Assembly (NCBI GenBank): GCA_014529385.2
Contig: CM043967.1
Span: 131,871,182 to 131,935,181, forward strand
DNA from: Adiantum capillus-veneris
Lineage: Eukaryota > Streptophyta > Polypodiopsida > Polypodiales > Pteridaceae
Direction: 5' to 3'
Length of the DNA stretch: 64,000 nt
Shown: positions 25,231 through 37,036 of the stretch, piece after piece
Numbering within the stretch: position 1 is the first letter of the stretch
Layout of the letters: each line of letters starts with the position of its first letter
Notes under the pieces: model-generated
Told to the model about the DNA's origin: nothing
Seen by the model: the letters and a program-made list of their open reading frames with translations, nothing else
Databases searched by the model: none
Program-made: the position numbers and the translations under genes

Positions 25231-25264
25231 GTTGAGCATAAATGCTCAACAGGGGGGTGGACAA
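25231..25264 (+). promoter_or_regulatory. Perfect hairpin plus polypurine tract of element D
   Basis: GTTGAGCAT-AA-ATGCTCAAC (25231-25250) is a perfect 9-bp inverted repeat. It is followed by the G-rich AGGGGGGTGGA and then TGATGG, the probable 3' LTR start at 25265. The GAGCATAAATGCTC core recurs before the 3' LTR of element A. Confidence 0.6.
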
Positions 25265-27423
25265 TGATGGTGTAGCCAAAGTGTGTCGACTTTTAGAAGG
25301 TGGCATGGACAGATGTATCTAGGCTAGTGGAAGCATGGCAAAGGGCTGGAGCAACTAGTAAAATCATGGGATGACAGGTAGCAGCGGAATTGTATGCCTG
25401 ATGCGGCTTATAGGCCAAGGAAGGCTCCATGAGGGGCTAATTTGGGTAGCAAATAAAGGAGATGCAAAGTGCAGCTTATGGTCCAAGAATGAAGATCTTG
25501 AAGTGCTGAAGGAGCAGTCTAGACGGCATCAGAAGGAGCTACGGAGCCCATGTTATTGAAGGTTGAAGTTTTAGTGGGTTGCAGATTCTTGCCAGACAGG
25601 GCAGGTGGGGACAGATGGTCCAAGTGGAAGTAGAGGTACAGATGTGAAGAGCTCAATTCATGGAGCCTACCTTTTCAGATTGCATATCAGAGCTATGGTT
25701 TGCATTTTATGGCCATTGAAGTTTTGTCGGGGGCTAGGTTGGTGTATACTTGGCCGCATTGGAGAATGCACCATCTGGCATCTTTTGAGCACCGACAAAG
25801 TTTTACAGCAAAGTATGCACCATACAAAGCTAGTAGGAAGTGATTGCATGTCAATCAAAGTCCGGAGCAAAACATTACAGCAGTCAAAAGATTGGGTGCC
25901 TTTGCCCAAAGTTGGTTGCACATGCTTTGATCGATTTTTGTGCCCTCACTGGGGTCTTGAGAAATCCTACAATGCGGTTTGGAGCCGGCATTTTCAAGTC
26001 AGCATTGGTGAGCTTGCGGCCAGGTGTTTTTCAGCTCAGTAATCGGATCACTTGGTGACAATTAGCAAGCGCTCAAAAAGGGGGGGGGGGGGGGGGGGGG
26101 GGGGGATTGTACAGTCAAAAGGTTTTTTTGAATTCCAAGGACCTTAGAGGGTGGGTATTCCCTATAGTTGCCACGTGGCATGCTGATTATCCCGTATGCG
26201 CATTAGCGGGCTGGAGGGTCGTGGTATATATACCGGGCCGTGGGCTCTTATATGGACACAAGAGAGGAGAGAGAGGGGAGCTCCCACCCGTTGGCTATGG
26301 CACGCGAGTGGGCAGCCCTACTGGGCGCTGCGCGTGGCGCCTTGGGGCGGATGGCGGCGGTTTTGGCTGATTTGGCTGAGCTGGGCGGTGCAAGGGGCGC
26401 TTGTGCCCGCATGGAGGTGATGATGATGTGGCGTGCCCGCTAGGGGGATGTTCTCACTGCCTTAGCGGCCCGCCCACCAAATTTTTGAGGAGATGAGTCA
26501 CACCCCCCCAATAGCGAGGTTGCTATTGCCTCAACAAGGGGAGGGTCCCGTAGGGGAAAGGAAAGAGAAGGAAATAGTTCAAGGCCTATCCGGACATTGG
26601 AGGATAGCAGGAGCTAGAGAGGGAACTCAAAGCCCCAAGGGGAGCAAGCCGGGCGGCCGAATTGGGCGGATATTAGGAGGATGTACACACCATGCAGTTT
26701 TTTCCAAACATGAAATGTGCCAAGTGGTGGCAATGCAAACAAATTCCAAAAAGAGCTCAAGTGAAGGTGTACATCATGCAGTTTTTTCCAAACATGAAAT
26801 GTGCCAAGTGGTGGCAATGCAAACAAATTCCAAAAAGAGCTCAAGTGAAGGCCACGGGAGGAGAAGCTCATCCATTTTTTTTTTTTAAGTCTTCTAGACA
26901 CACCCTTAAAAAAGGAGATAAATGTTCATTTTTTGGGGTCTTTTGGCCAAGGTTAGCTTTTTTGCCATGAGGTTTTTTTGCCAAGGCTTTTGAGCGATTG
27001 TTTTTTGGTTGCCGAGGTTCATGCCGGCAGTGTGTTGGTTGTATATGGTATTGCATATGCTAGAAGGCTATTCTCTACTATTTTTGGGCGTCATTCCCCC
27101 TTCCCCGTTCTCTTTTCTGCTTATGTGTGTGTGTTTCCGGGCGTGTGTAGGCGTGCGTGCCCCCCCGAGGTTTGTCATCCAAAGAGAGATAGAGAGAGGT
27201 TGTGTGAGTGTGGAAGGCTGTGAATTGAGCGGAGCGGAGTGATTGAGTCTGTCTGGTGCATTGCAAGGCATATGTGCGTATGGTTGTGTGAAAGTGGTGG
27301 TTTGCTTGCGGGTAGTGTTGAGTTTTGAAGGTGAACTCTATAGGATTGGGGAGCTGTGTATACCCTTTGCTATAGTGAGGCATTGTGTTGTGTGCTGGGT
27401 GTGTTTCCCTTTCCCCCTCTCCA
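25265..27423 (+). repeat. Element D 3' LTR
   Basis: The start is set by the polypurine tract. From 25849 on it matches the 5' LTR. It contains a 25-G run near 26081 and two tandem copies of a 74-76-bp block (about 26692-26845). It ends CTCTCCA. I see no target-site duplication, which fits a lost 5' end. Confidence 0.65.
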
Positions 27424-28150
27424 CCGTGTTGAGCATGGGCATGGGTTCTTTTGAGCTCAAAATTGTCTATTAGCAGACTTGCAACAAGTAGAAACTTGCC
27501 ATGAGCATCTGGGTTGAAATTTGCAAAACTCTACTGCTTTGAATTGGATTTGCAAACTGCCACGGTACTCTATGCTCTCCCGCGGTACTCTATTGTTTAG
27601 GGTTCATTCAAAATCAAAAGAGGTCAATGATCAATTTGATCTCTTCATTGTCCTTCATTACATCTTGAATCTCTTCAGTTGTCAAGTTTGCATCAAGAGA
27701 AAGAGTGTCTGTCAAACCAATTGAGGATGGATTAGGCCTGCATGAAGGATCAATGTCTAACTCTAAGACCAGATCTTCCATTTCATCATCCATTGCATCA
27801 ATGTCTCTCTCTTCTTTGTTGGAGTAGTTGCCATGTGCTAATGCTATTAGGAGATGGGAATGCATAAAAGTTGTGTCTCTCTCTTGAGTTACATCATCTG
27901 AGACTCCATCCGGGTTGGTGGTGTCAAATATTCAACATTCACAAAGATTAACATGCACGACTTGCCTTGATGGACTAAGAGAATCCAGAGAATTTTAGAA
28001 GAAAGCTTGCTCACAATGTGCCAAAAAAATATATGGTTCTTGTGTGTTTGTAATGGTTTTGAAGAGTCAACTGTCTAATTACCAGATATATCTTGTCTTA
28101 TTGTGGCTCTAGCCCTTTATACTCAGCACAGAACGAATTTATCTCCAATA
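27424..28150. other. Unassigned stretch between element D and the CACTA remnant
   Basis: Contains a minus-strand 83-codon frame (27614-27865) of acidic residues (DAMDDEMEDLVLELDID). It could be the tail of the CACTA gene or unrelated. Nothing firm. Confidence 0.3.
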
Positions 28151-28169
28151 AAATCTGATCAACATAAGA

Positions 28170-29110
28170 TGTTCAAAAAAGCCTTAGAAGAAACTTGGAA
28201 GTTAATATCATCCATATTTGTGTATATCTAAAAAATCTTATTACCCGTTTGCAAACACAAAAGTTGAGTTCATAAATACCAACTACGGTTCCCACATAGC
28301 CAAGCTCCTCATTGATAGGATTTGTCTCTTGCACTTGCACGTGATTGCTGCCTAAAAGATGAAACAATGAAAGAATCTTAAGTAATGTGTCATTGATCAT
28401 TTTTGTCGACTCGAAGGTGTTGTCTATAGGACCACATGCTGCTATAAGAAAAAACCTAAAAGGATAGAGTGGAGTACATAAAATCCAAGTAAGAATATTA
28501 TAAATTGAAACAACTTTCTAATATACATTCATAGAGAAATTCAAACAACTTTATAAACATACATTCATAAAAGAATTCTTACTTCTCTAATGTCGCCAAA
28601 CCTAATCTCTCTTTGCTTATTAGTGATGTCTTCTCCTTCCATAATTCCATCTCTGATATGTTTAGATAACCATGAAAGAATGGATGGAGGTTCAGTTTTG
28701 GTAGACTTACGAGCTCTTCATCTTTTTTTTTGGGGAGTTGCAAACTTCCTAGTACTCTTCGATAAATCTTTCCATACACTGTGAGTTGACAAACGTGGAT
28801 ATGTACAAGCATTTGGAAGATGTGAGCTTGCAAGGGATGCCCTTGCCACACAGCACCTCATCTGACAATGTAGGAGACTCTTCCATTGTCCATCTCCTAG
28901 GAGTAGCTATGTTAACACACTCAAGGTAGTCTAAAAGGTAATACATGCACTCTCCAAGCACCCATCCTTTGGCCATTGAACCCTCTGGTCGTGCTCTTTG
29001 GCGAACAAGCCCCTTTAAAACTCCCATAAATCTTCAACCCAAAACATCCAATGAGTGCTAACAACACCTACAATATCTATTTCATCCACGAGATGAATGA
29101 GCACGTGGAC
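28170..29110 (-). pseudogene. CACTA (En/Spm) TNP2-type transposase remnant
   Basis: Broken frames on the minus strand match the C-terminal half of plant TNP2 transposases in the right order. At 29100-29030 is HLVDEIDIVGVVSTHWM, then in another frame LVRQRARPEGSMAKGW and ECMYYLLDYLE (DUF4218; 29027-28749). At 28325-28200 is a weak DUF4216-like stretch (YVGTVVGIYELNF). TNP2 cuts CACTA elements at their termini. Frameshifts near 29025 and 28780 and missing N-terminal parts make it dead. I found no CACTA termini. Confidence 0.65.
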
Positions 29111-31300
29111 TTGGATATCAACAAAGGATACCGGGGTAACTCTTTCTCTGCCAAACAAAGAAGCTCAATATATTCCCTTTTCTTTTGCAGTATTGATTTT
29201 GTATCAATATCCTTAGATGTGATCCATCTATAAAAAAATGGAAGAACAATGTGAAAAACATTTATTAGAAGTATATATACAAGCATCTGCAAGCTATACA
29301 CATACCTTGCTAGCTTCCTTAAAAGATAGATAGCATCTCAGATACCACTCGTTAAGAAATCATCAATAAAAAGAGGGGGAACATGCTACATGTATCAATT
29401 TACAGTCAGATTAGTATATCTTGGTTGGAGGAAAGAATTGTTACGATGAAAAAAAATATCGTGTTACCTTGATGAAATTATGACAATCATGTGTCTTCAA
29501 GTTCAAAGACTTTTGTCATCCACATTGAATATATTCTTCAATGAGGAATCATATCGTGTATGTGTGCAGATAGATTTTATTATTTGATTAATTGTGTTAA
29601 TCTATATAGAGGTAAGCACCCATGGTGCTGATAGCCATTTTTTGGCTCTTAGGCTAATTGTCATACTGAGCTATCTCACCCTATCAAAATCACTCAAACG
29701 TTGTGGTTATCCTCACCTTTTCATTATACATAAGTGTGTGTGAGTTAGGAAACTTTTCTGATATCTCCTTAAAACCCCCAACAGCTAGCTAGTCATTGGG
29801 CTAGCTGAGCAAAATAATAATAATAATAATAATGATATATTATGGCCTTTTTGTGTGAAAATATTTCATTGTATATAGGACCTAAATATGTATATTTTTT
29901 ATTATGATTATTTTGGTACTTTATTTAAATATTTATACCTAGGTGTGTGTTTTATGAAACCTATATATGCCTTCTTTCTTCCTCTTGTACCATAAGTATA
30001 TTTTTTGCCAATGTGTACATCCTATAATCTCATATTTTTATTTTATACAAATCACCCCCACATTTTCACCCTCACCCTTGTGAAAACAAAAGATTGGTTT
30101 CTACTCCCTTAAACATGTTTATTATATAATTTTTATTTACTTGCATACTTTTTCCTCTTTCACTCAAAATAACACAAAAGAGGGACCATAGCATATGATT
30201 CCAATATCTTTTTCCATATCCATAATCCTTCCATATTTTCTTTATTATGTAGTCATTATTCTAACAGCATGTACTCATTGAGCTAAAATCCATGAATAGT
30301 CCATGCACTAGTCCCACTATGTATATTTCTTTTTATTCACCAATGTGCTCATTGAGTTAAAATCCATGAATAGTCCATACACTAGTCTCACCATGTATAT
30401 ATGTCACCAATGATCCTCCTCCATGCAAGTGTAAAGATAACTTGGATGCTTTGTATCATAATATGACAAAGAAGGGGATCACTCTTGGATGCATTGTGAA
30501 AATTCAACAAAGGAGGGGGCCACTAGAAGACTCTTGTAGACATAAACAATGGACTTTTTGGTGAGATTTTTGGCGCCTATCTCCACTCAAAATTTAAAGA
30601 AGTGACTAACAGACAAAATGTAGTCCACAAGATGAATAATCACCTCAATGTTTTGCATACTTTTTGGAGCTACTATTCGTGAGAGATATGAATTTTATGG
30701 TGGACCCCAGCCGGCCCACTTTTTCTCACAAGTCATCACTAGTCTTCTCTCACTTTTTTTCACACTTCCACGCACACACACGGTCATTCCTATCCATCCC
30801 TCACTAAAACCTACACCTTCCATGGTTTCTCTCACCCCCCTCACCATTACCCTCTCCTCTCACACCCATATCTCATTTTTGAAGCTCTACCTACATACAG
30901 TATCTCCATATCCCTCTCTATTACTCCCATATTAGAATTTTATTTCATCTTTTCAAAAGTGCATAAAAATTTAGCAACCTACCTATGCTTAGAACTCTAC
31001 AAAATAACGGGTTTTTATCGACAAAAAAACCTCATATTTTGGAGGTGTTCAACTATGGAGGTGGCGTGAAGAAAAAAAGATGAAGAAGACCAACAATCAC
31101 TTTTGACAATCTACACACGAGTGAGTCCAAGATATCTCAACGGTTCGTCCATCTCATTCAACCCTCTTTCCTCAACCCTTCAAGTCATTCTACCCATTGT
31201 AATTATATTACTAACTTTTTCTAGTGATTACTGACATTAACTGCTAACCCTTTCTTGTAAATTGCACCCACTCTATTGTACCTTGGAGTAGGCAACCTTA
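29111..31300. other. AT-rich gene-free stretch with simple repeats
   Basis: Contains an (AAT)n run at 29816-29836 and two copies of a 74-bp block at about 30271 and 30345 (CTCATTGAG.TAAAATCCATG). No coding sequence or LTR end that I can support. Confidence 0.45.
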
Positions 31301-32025
31301 CACAAAAATCACTAACCTCTCTAGAATATTCTCTATTTCACCGCAATAATTCTCTCCTCTTGAGCCCACATCCATGTGACTCAAGACACAATAGGGCCCC
31401 ATTTTTATAAGAATATATAAAAAATTGCATAAACATGGTTTTCTATGTAAATGTTGATCAGGAGATAGGGTTCTTCTCACCTATAAATAGAGCCCTTTTT
31501 CCTTTGTAAAAGTATGATCTCTATACTATTGCTCACTACTTTGAGCGTACCATTCTCCATCTTAGTTGTAGGGAGAGAGAGTGAGCTCTCTATACACCAT
31601 TACTTGTGGTGTATAGGAAAGCTTCTTTGAGCTAGTTGTAGAATTTGCAAGGGAGTGAGTGATTCATAACTTTCAATCAAAGTGTACCTACTCTTGCACA
31701 TCAACTGAATCAATAAGTTGGGTGCAACCGCGGTTCAAAACTCTCTTGAGTCTCTCCAATTATTGCTTGGAAACCACATCGCATTTGGATTAAGGTGATG
31801 CATTTTCATTTTGAGATTCTTTGTAGTATTTTCTTGTATGTGACTCAAGAGCTTTTGTGTTTGTTTTTTTTTCTTTGTAAAACATTATAAGAGGGTGAGA
31901 GGATTCCCATAACCCTAAGATGATGTGTAGATCGCAACATCAAAAAACTTAACTGTGTCTCTTGACTCTCCTCCAAGATATATATACACCCATGTCAATA
32001 ATTTAAATTGGAGCTTAATAATTGC

Positions 32026-32079
<54 letters not shown>

Positions 32080-32335
32080 GTTTTGGTGTGTGTATTTGTA
32101 GTGTTGATATAAGTAATAGTGTACCCTTCCTTCTCGCTTGTATTGCTCAGGGATTCTCCTCCTTTGCATCTTAGTTCTCTCTATAATTAGGTGGTGCCCC
32201 TTCACTTGTTGTTGGCTATGGGTTTGTTGTTTTTTCTCTCTTGTTTGTGGTTTCCCCAACCCCAATTGAGAAGCACGGGAGCCTTGAGGGGTGTTTAGAG
32301 GTCGCGTCTCTTGTTGCCCGCCCTAGACCTCCTCA
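31300..32335 (+). repeat. Probable element E 5' LTR (start not placed)
   Basis: A TATA box (TATAAATA, 31482-31489) and a primer site at 32340 make this region the likely 5' LTR. A (CT)n run covers 32033-32078. No second LTR copy is in the window, so the left boundary is unknown. Confidence 0.45.
31482..31489 (+). promoter_or_regulatory. TATA box of element E LTR
   Basis: TATAAATA followed by AGAGCCC, about 850 bp before the primer site. This is a usual arrangement for a plant LTR promoter. Confidence 0.45.
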
Positions 32336-32339
32336 ATTT

Positions 32340-32357
32340 TGGTGCCTCCATGGAGGA
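32340..32357 (+). other. Element E primer binding site
   Basis: TGGTGCCTCCATGGAGGA, a variant of the site shared by A, C and D. Confidence 0.5.
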
Positions 32358-32793
32358 ACATCTTGTGTAAACAACCACGGCTTCTACAAAGGGTAAAAGG
32401 AGCAAGACCACCTCCACGAGGAATAGAAGGAGTTCCACCTTTTCCAGATACAAATGTGCATGTGGTAGAGGCGAAAAATTCAAATGAGATTTACATGGAA
32501 GCAAAGGGCATTAAGCATGGCCGTGGAAAAGGTAAGGTTAAAGAAGGAGTCACGTCACAAAATGATCATGGACAAGAAAACAAGGCAAAAGAGACCAAGG
32601 AAACCAAGAGGACTTGATGTTGTACCAACCTCCAAGACTTCCTTCTGGACATGGTATGGCCCCATACAACTTGTTGGAATACATGAGAGGTAAGAGTCAT
32701 AATATCTCATGGCCTCAATTTCTTGCATTATGTCCATAAGTTAGGAGGGATTTAACGAAGGCAATTAGCACTAGGACAAAGGTAAATGAGGGT

Positions 32794-33488
32794 GTGCATG
32801 TTGTAAAAATTTCACAAGTTGAAATGAATGAGGACATTACACCGGTGCTAGACTGTTACATCAAAGAAAGGTTAGTTAGGAAAGGTCTAGTGGATGGGGA
32901 TGCACAGATTTTCATCATGATAGAGAGACTCATGAAGAGACTAGGCATGCACATACATGAGACACATGAAATCAAAGTAAAAATGGCAAACAATAGCAAG
33001 GCTAGGTGCATAGGCATTTGTAAAAATGTTTTTGTGGAGGCCTTTGGCATTAAGAAGGCACTGTATTTCTATGTTATGTCTACCAAAGGAAATTTTGTTA
33101 CCCATTTATCCTAGGAAGACCATGGCTAATGAAAATGCAAGATTGGCAGGATTGGGAGAGTGGAAAGCAAAATTGCAAAAATGAAAATCATAAGAAAGTT
33201 GTCTTTGACATGAAGGAGCAACGCCAAGAGAAGCTCCATGAAGAATCATCTCAAAGTGAGATGGAGGAAGACTGGACTGATAGCACTTTAGAAGAAGAAA
33301 ATAGCGGTAGCATTACTGAAGAAGAGTCTTCCATCAAAGTCACGGGGGTAAGGTTTAAGCCAAGCAACCAAGAGACCTCTTGTCAAGGCTTGGAAGAGGT
33401 AGGTCCTCAAGAGAACCAAGGTGTGCAAGATGAAGGAATGTTAGAAGATATGGTGTCTACAACACTTAGAAAAGATAAAAGAGAGTAG
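32794..33488 (+). pseudogene. Element E protease region and acidic linker, decayed
   Basis: The frame 32794-33114 aligns with the retropepsin of elements A and C (MANNSKARCIG matching LANHQKVKCLG, then FYVM). The catalytic DGGA-type site reads DGDA. The following frame 33129-33488 is an acidic, Glu/Ser-rich linker. Gag is missing: only about 450 bp lie between primer site and protease. Confidence 0.55.
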
Positions 33489-33522
33489 TTCAAATGTGTG
33501 CTAAGAAATTTTTCTAGGCTTT

Positions 33523-34391
33523 TTGCACTACACTGACGTGCATGGAGTAGATGCTACTCAACACAAGATTGAGTTAAAGCCAAAGGTCACACCTAAGGCT
33601 CAAAAGCTACAAAGGCTAGGATTCATCAAGGAGCAAGCTTTACTCAAGGAGGTAAGAAAGCTTTTAGCAAAAGGTTTCATTTATCTGGTGGAGAATTCAG
33701 AGTGGGTGTCCCCAATTGTGGTCACTCCCCAAAAAAATGGAAAGTGGAGTGTGTGTGTGGATTACCGCCCAATCAATGTGGTGACAAAAAGAGATCCCTT
33801 TTCCCTCCCATTTCATGATGAGATACTAAAGGAGGTAGCCAACGGTCATGAGAAGTATACTGTGTGTGATGGCTACTCAAGTTACTTTCAAATAAGGGTT
33901 GCATTATAATATTAATTGAAAACAACCTTCATCACTCCTTGTGGTTGTTATGGTTTTAGAGTCATGCCATTTGGCCTGACAAATGCTCCCGCAACTTTCC
34001 AACGCTTCATGAACATCGTGTTTCAAGAATTCTTTGGAAATTCAATTAGGGTGTTCATTGCTGATTTTTGCATTTATAGCTCAAAATTGTTGCATCTATA
34101 GAGGGTAGAAGAAGGATTGAAGAAGCTCTATGATATGGGAGGTCAACTCAACCCCAACAAGTGCCACATAGGTGAGGATGAAGTGATCTTGCTTGGTTAC
34201 AAAGTTTCTTGCAAAGGCATGGAAATGGATCCTTCAAAAAGGCAAAGGCTCTTATTGAGTTACCATCACCCAAGAATCTCAAAGAGGCTATCTCATTCAT
34301 TCAAAAGGTGAATAATATGTCCTGCTTCATTAATTTAGCCTCCGAGTTACTTCACCCTTTGCAAAAGTTGACACAACAAGCTGAGTTGTAA
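33523..34391 (+). pseudogene. Element E reverse transcriptase, broken
   Basis: Ty3-type RT in three pieces with stops at about 33907, 34099 and 34390 and a frame change near 34240. Motifs seen: WVSPIVVTPQKNGKW, VCVDYRPIN, YSSYFQIRV, MPFGLTNAPATFQRFMN and FIADFCIYSS. In the last, the first Asp of the catalytic DD pair is Ala, so it is inactive. Confidence 0.8.
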
Positions 34392-34440
34392 AGAATACTT
34401 TTATAACATTAAAGCCATTCTATCAGAACTACCAACACTC

Positions 34441-34920
34441 ATGCCTACTTGTTGGGAGTACACATTCTTTGTTAGCTCTAGTGTTGGAAAAAGAAACAAT
34501 TGGCACTGTTTTGCTAAAACAAGATCCCCATGGTACCACGATGCGACCCATCTACTTGCTAGTAGGGCCATGAGTGCTTTAGAGAGAGGCTACACAGAAG
34601 CAAAACTCATGTTGCTTGCTCTCATGTTTGAGGTGAGAAAGTTTAGATCCTACTTGCTACCAAAACCTTTTGTAATTCTCACTGCAGAAAAGTTTCTCCC
34701 TTGGGTGTCATCTCAAATGAATCTTAGTACTAGTATCTCAAAGTGGATTATGGAATTGCAAGAATTCCAGTACTCTTTCAAGGTAGAAGATAGTGTGCGT
34801 GCACAATTGGCAGCGATTCTCACTTATAGGGTACATGAGAAGGATATTAAGGTGTCTGAAGTAAAGACCCTACCATTGCCACCACCTAAAAGTATCCCTA
34901 GTGCATTTTTCCTTGTTCTT
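34441..34920 (+). pseudogene. Element E RNase H, decayed
   Basis: Open for 160 codons. It matches the Ty3 RNase H and connector (SRAMSALERGYTEAKLMLLAL, then FRSYLLPKPFVILT). The usual first Asp region is degraded. Confidence 0.6.
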
Positions 34921-35091
34921 TGATGGAGACTTTTGATAAGCCACAGGAAAAACAGGAGGAGGGCTAGTGTTGTTGAACCCAAGTGGAGAGGTGGTCTTGA
35001 AAGACAAGGTCAATCTACCAGGTTTAACTAGCAACAATGAAGCAAAATACAACACACTACTTCAGGGTTTAAAGGTATACATTGGTCACGG
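34912..35091 (+). pseudogene. Element E second (Tat-type) RNase H, cut by element A
   Basis: In the frame after the stop near 34922 the sequence reads FFDGDF, then GGGLVLLNPSGE, then TSNNEAKYNTLLQGL. These are the hallmarks of the additional RNase H of Tat-clade Ty3 elements. It is cut at 35091 by element A, and the rest would lie beyond the right-hand elements. Confidence 0.65.
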
Positions 35092-36234
35092 TGTGAGCGG
35101 GATGGAAACACACAGAATGACTCTATAATGACCCGACACAAACTCTTGGGAAGATACACACACACACACTATGGGGCACCACTCGGCTTACACAATCCAC
35201 CTGGCTGAGACAGGGAACACACCGATGGAGTGAGAGGAGAGAGACTATCCACTTGCCCACTCCACACAGACAGAGACACACACACACACACCCAAAAGCT
35301 CAGCTCAAAAGAGGAGAATTTGTGATGTTTAGATACAATAGAGCTTGGGCCAACACCAATGGGGCAAATAGCTCACACAATATGGGTAAAATATGCCAAA
35401 TACAATCACAAACTGGAGCAGAAGATTCGCTCATAGGAGAAATTTACACAACCAAAACAACAGAAAAATAGTGAGGAATTTGGAAAAATGGACAGCGCCA
35501 TCGCGTCTGGAACGTCCCAAAACCCCAGTCTACAATGTCAAAGTGCTCAAATCCGACCTCGAATGAGCAGTTTACGGCCAAAATAGGCTCCAAAAACCCC
35601 AAAAACACAGTTGCGGTTGTTCCTCCTCTCTTCTCCACGTTTTTTCTGGTCTTATCTCTATTTTCTCAGTTCCCACACTTTGCTTTTTTAGTTGGCCACC
35701 CTTGGCCTTTTAGATGACCTCTAACGGACCCCGAACAGGCAAAAACTGACTCGCAGTGCATAGTTGTCACCTTTTTGCATCGACCGCACACCTGGCACTC
35801 ATTTCTTTTCAATAATGCATCCCGCCACCACGTGGAGTGGCCCAAAAAATTGGTCCTCATGATGACCTCTCTGCATAATTATCACAAGAAAACACCCACG
35901 TTGTGTCCGTACTTCTCCATGTGCAAGTATTGACTCCATTCGGCCTCCTGACGCCACTAGATGCCATCTGACGCACCTGATTACCTCATGTCGTCAACCC
36001 GCGGATAGCTTCCTTGATAATTTTTACCTGCTACGAAATCCTCATTATTGTAGAAAAAAACACACTGGTACTGGTGATAGTGAAAATCGATGCACTATGT
36101 ACATGGTGTCCTACCTGTACACATGTGGGTCCCACGTAACCACCTGGCTCTAGAAAATGGGCAATCCTTTATTTGATGCATCATGCATGTGTATGTACAT
36201 ATGCGCATCCCTTGCTCCAAAAAAACTCCTGACA
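35092..36234 (-). repeat. Element A 3' LTR
   Basis: Matches 48528-49674 along its length with scattered substitutions. It holds a (CA)n tract near 35275 and ends next to the interrupted RNase H of element E. Confidence 0.9.
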
Positions 36235-36431
36235 TAATTTGCCTATCCCTTAGCTTCCTAGAGCATTTATGCTCAGCAGCAGCAAAAAGAGATATTCATT
36301 CCACCTGAATCCCACACAAAAACACTCGGCATTCCTTGCATCAAAAGTTTAATCAAGGTTCCAGGTGGTTCCCAAGGAAAACCTATAGAGATGCCATATA
36401 TCAACTTTGCATCAAGAAAACCATCAATTAC
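36235..36431 (-). other. Element A internal remnant with pre-LTR hairpin
   Basis: About 190 bp between the 3' LTR and the ATTAC site of element B. The GAGCATAAATGCTC palindrome is at 36261-36274, followed (minus strand) by a purine-rich tract. A short frame (DGFLDAKLIYG...) enters from the gag-protease side if B is removed. Not recognised. Confidence 0.55.
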
Positions 36432-36674
36432 TGTGCGCTCCTTGCCGCATTGTCGAAGCAAGGGACTTGCCAATACACCGTGTGCGAGCCACAAACGGCT
36501 CCAAGCACACAACAAGTCTAAACTAGCAAGCTCAAGAAAACCAAGGGTGTGTCACTCACCGCTCTACGCTCGCCTTTGTGGTGGATTCCTCGCCGCGATG
36601 AAGAAGAAGCTGCAGTCGTGCCGCGCTCAACCGCTTCGCCGCCGTCGTGCCTTCGTAATGCTCGATCGCACACA

Positions 36675-36724
<50 letters not shown>

Positions 36725-37020
36725 AGGAGGTGAAGAAGAAGAAGATGGAGATGGAGCAAGAGCACTCTTCTATTGCACAAATGAGAGAATGAGTAAAAAT
36801 TAGGTTTAGTTGGCTTTTATAGGAGCTCACCCCATTCACACTTGGGCGCCCATGCTTAGCCAACTAATCCCTTGAATGTCCAAGTTAAAGTGCGCCTCTC
36901 ATCGGCGATCACTCTTATCCTTTTCCTATTGGACCGACAAGCCCAGTACCTGACTCTACCAAATACATAATACGCGTCCGTCGTATGTGATGGGGTGTCC
37001 GTGTGCCGTGAGGGTTAACA
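36432..37020 (-). repeat. Element B 3' LTR
   Basis: 589 bp, starting TGTTAACCCTC and ending GCGCACA on the minus strand. It contains (CT)n and (CA)n tracts. The same LTR is at 44766-45345 and 54731-55317. Confidence 0.93.
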
Positions 37021-37036
37021 TGCCCCCCTTCCTGAT
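37021..37036 (-). other. Element B polypurine tract
   Basis: ATCAGGAAGGGGGGCA on the minus strand directly before the 3' LTR. It primes plus-strand DNA synthesis. Confidence 0.75.

Noticed and set aside
21869-27271. ORFs inside the element D LTRs
   Set aside because: Present in both LTRs with frameshifts between them, and no plausible start context or family.
36391-36803. Arg/Ser-rich ORFs in the element B LTR (also 44814-45128, 54732-55100)
   Set aside because: The same LTR gives overlapping frames in all copies and includes CT/CA microsatellites; no constraint visible.
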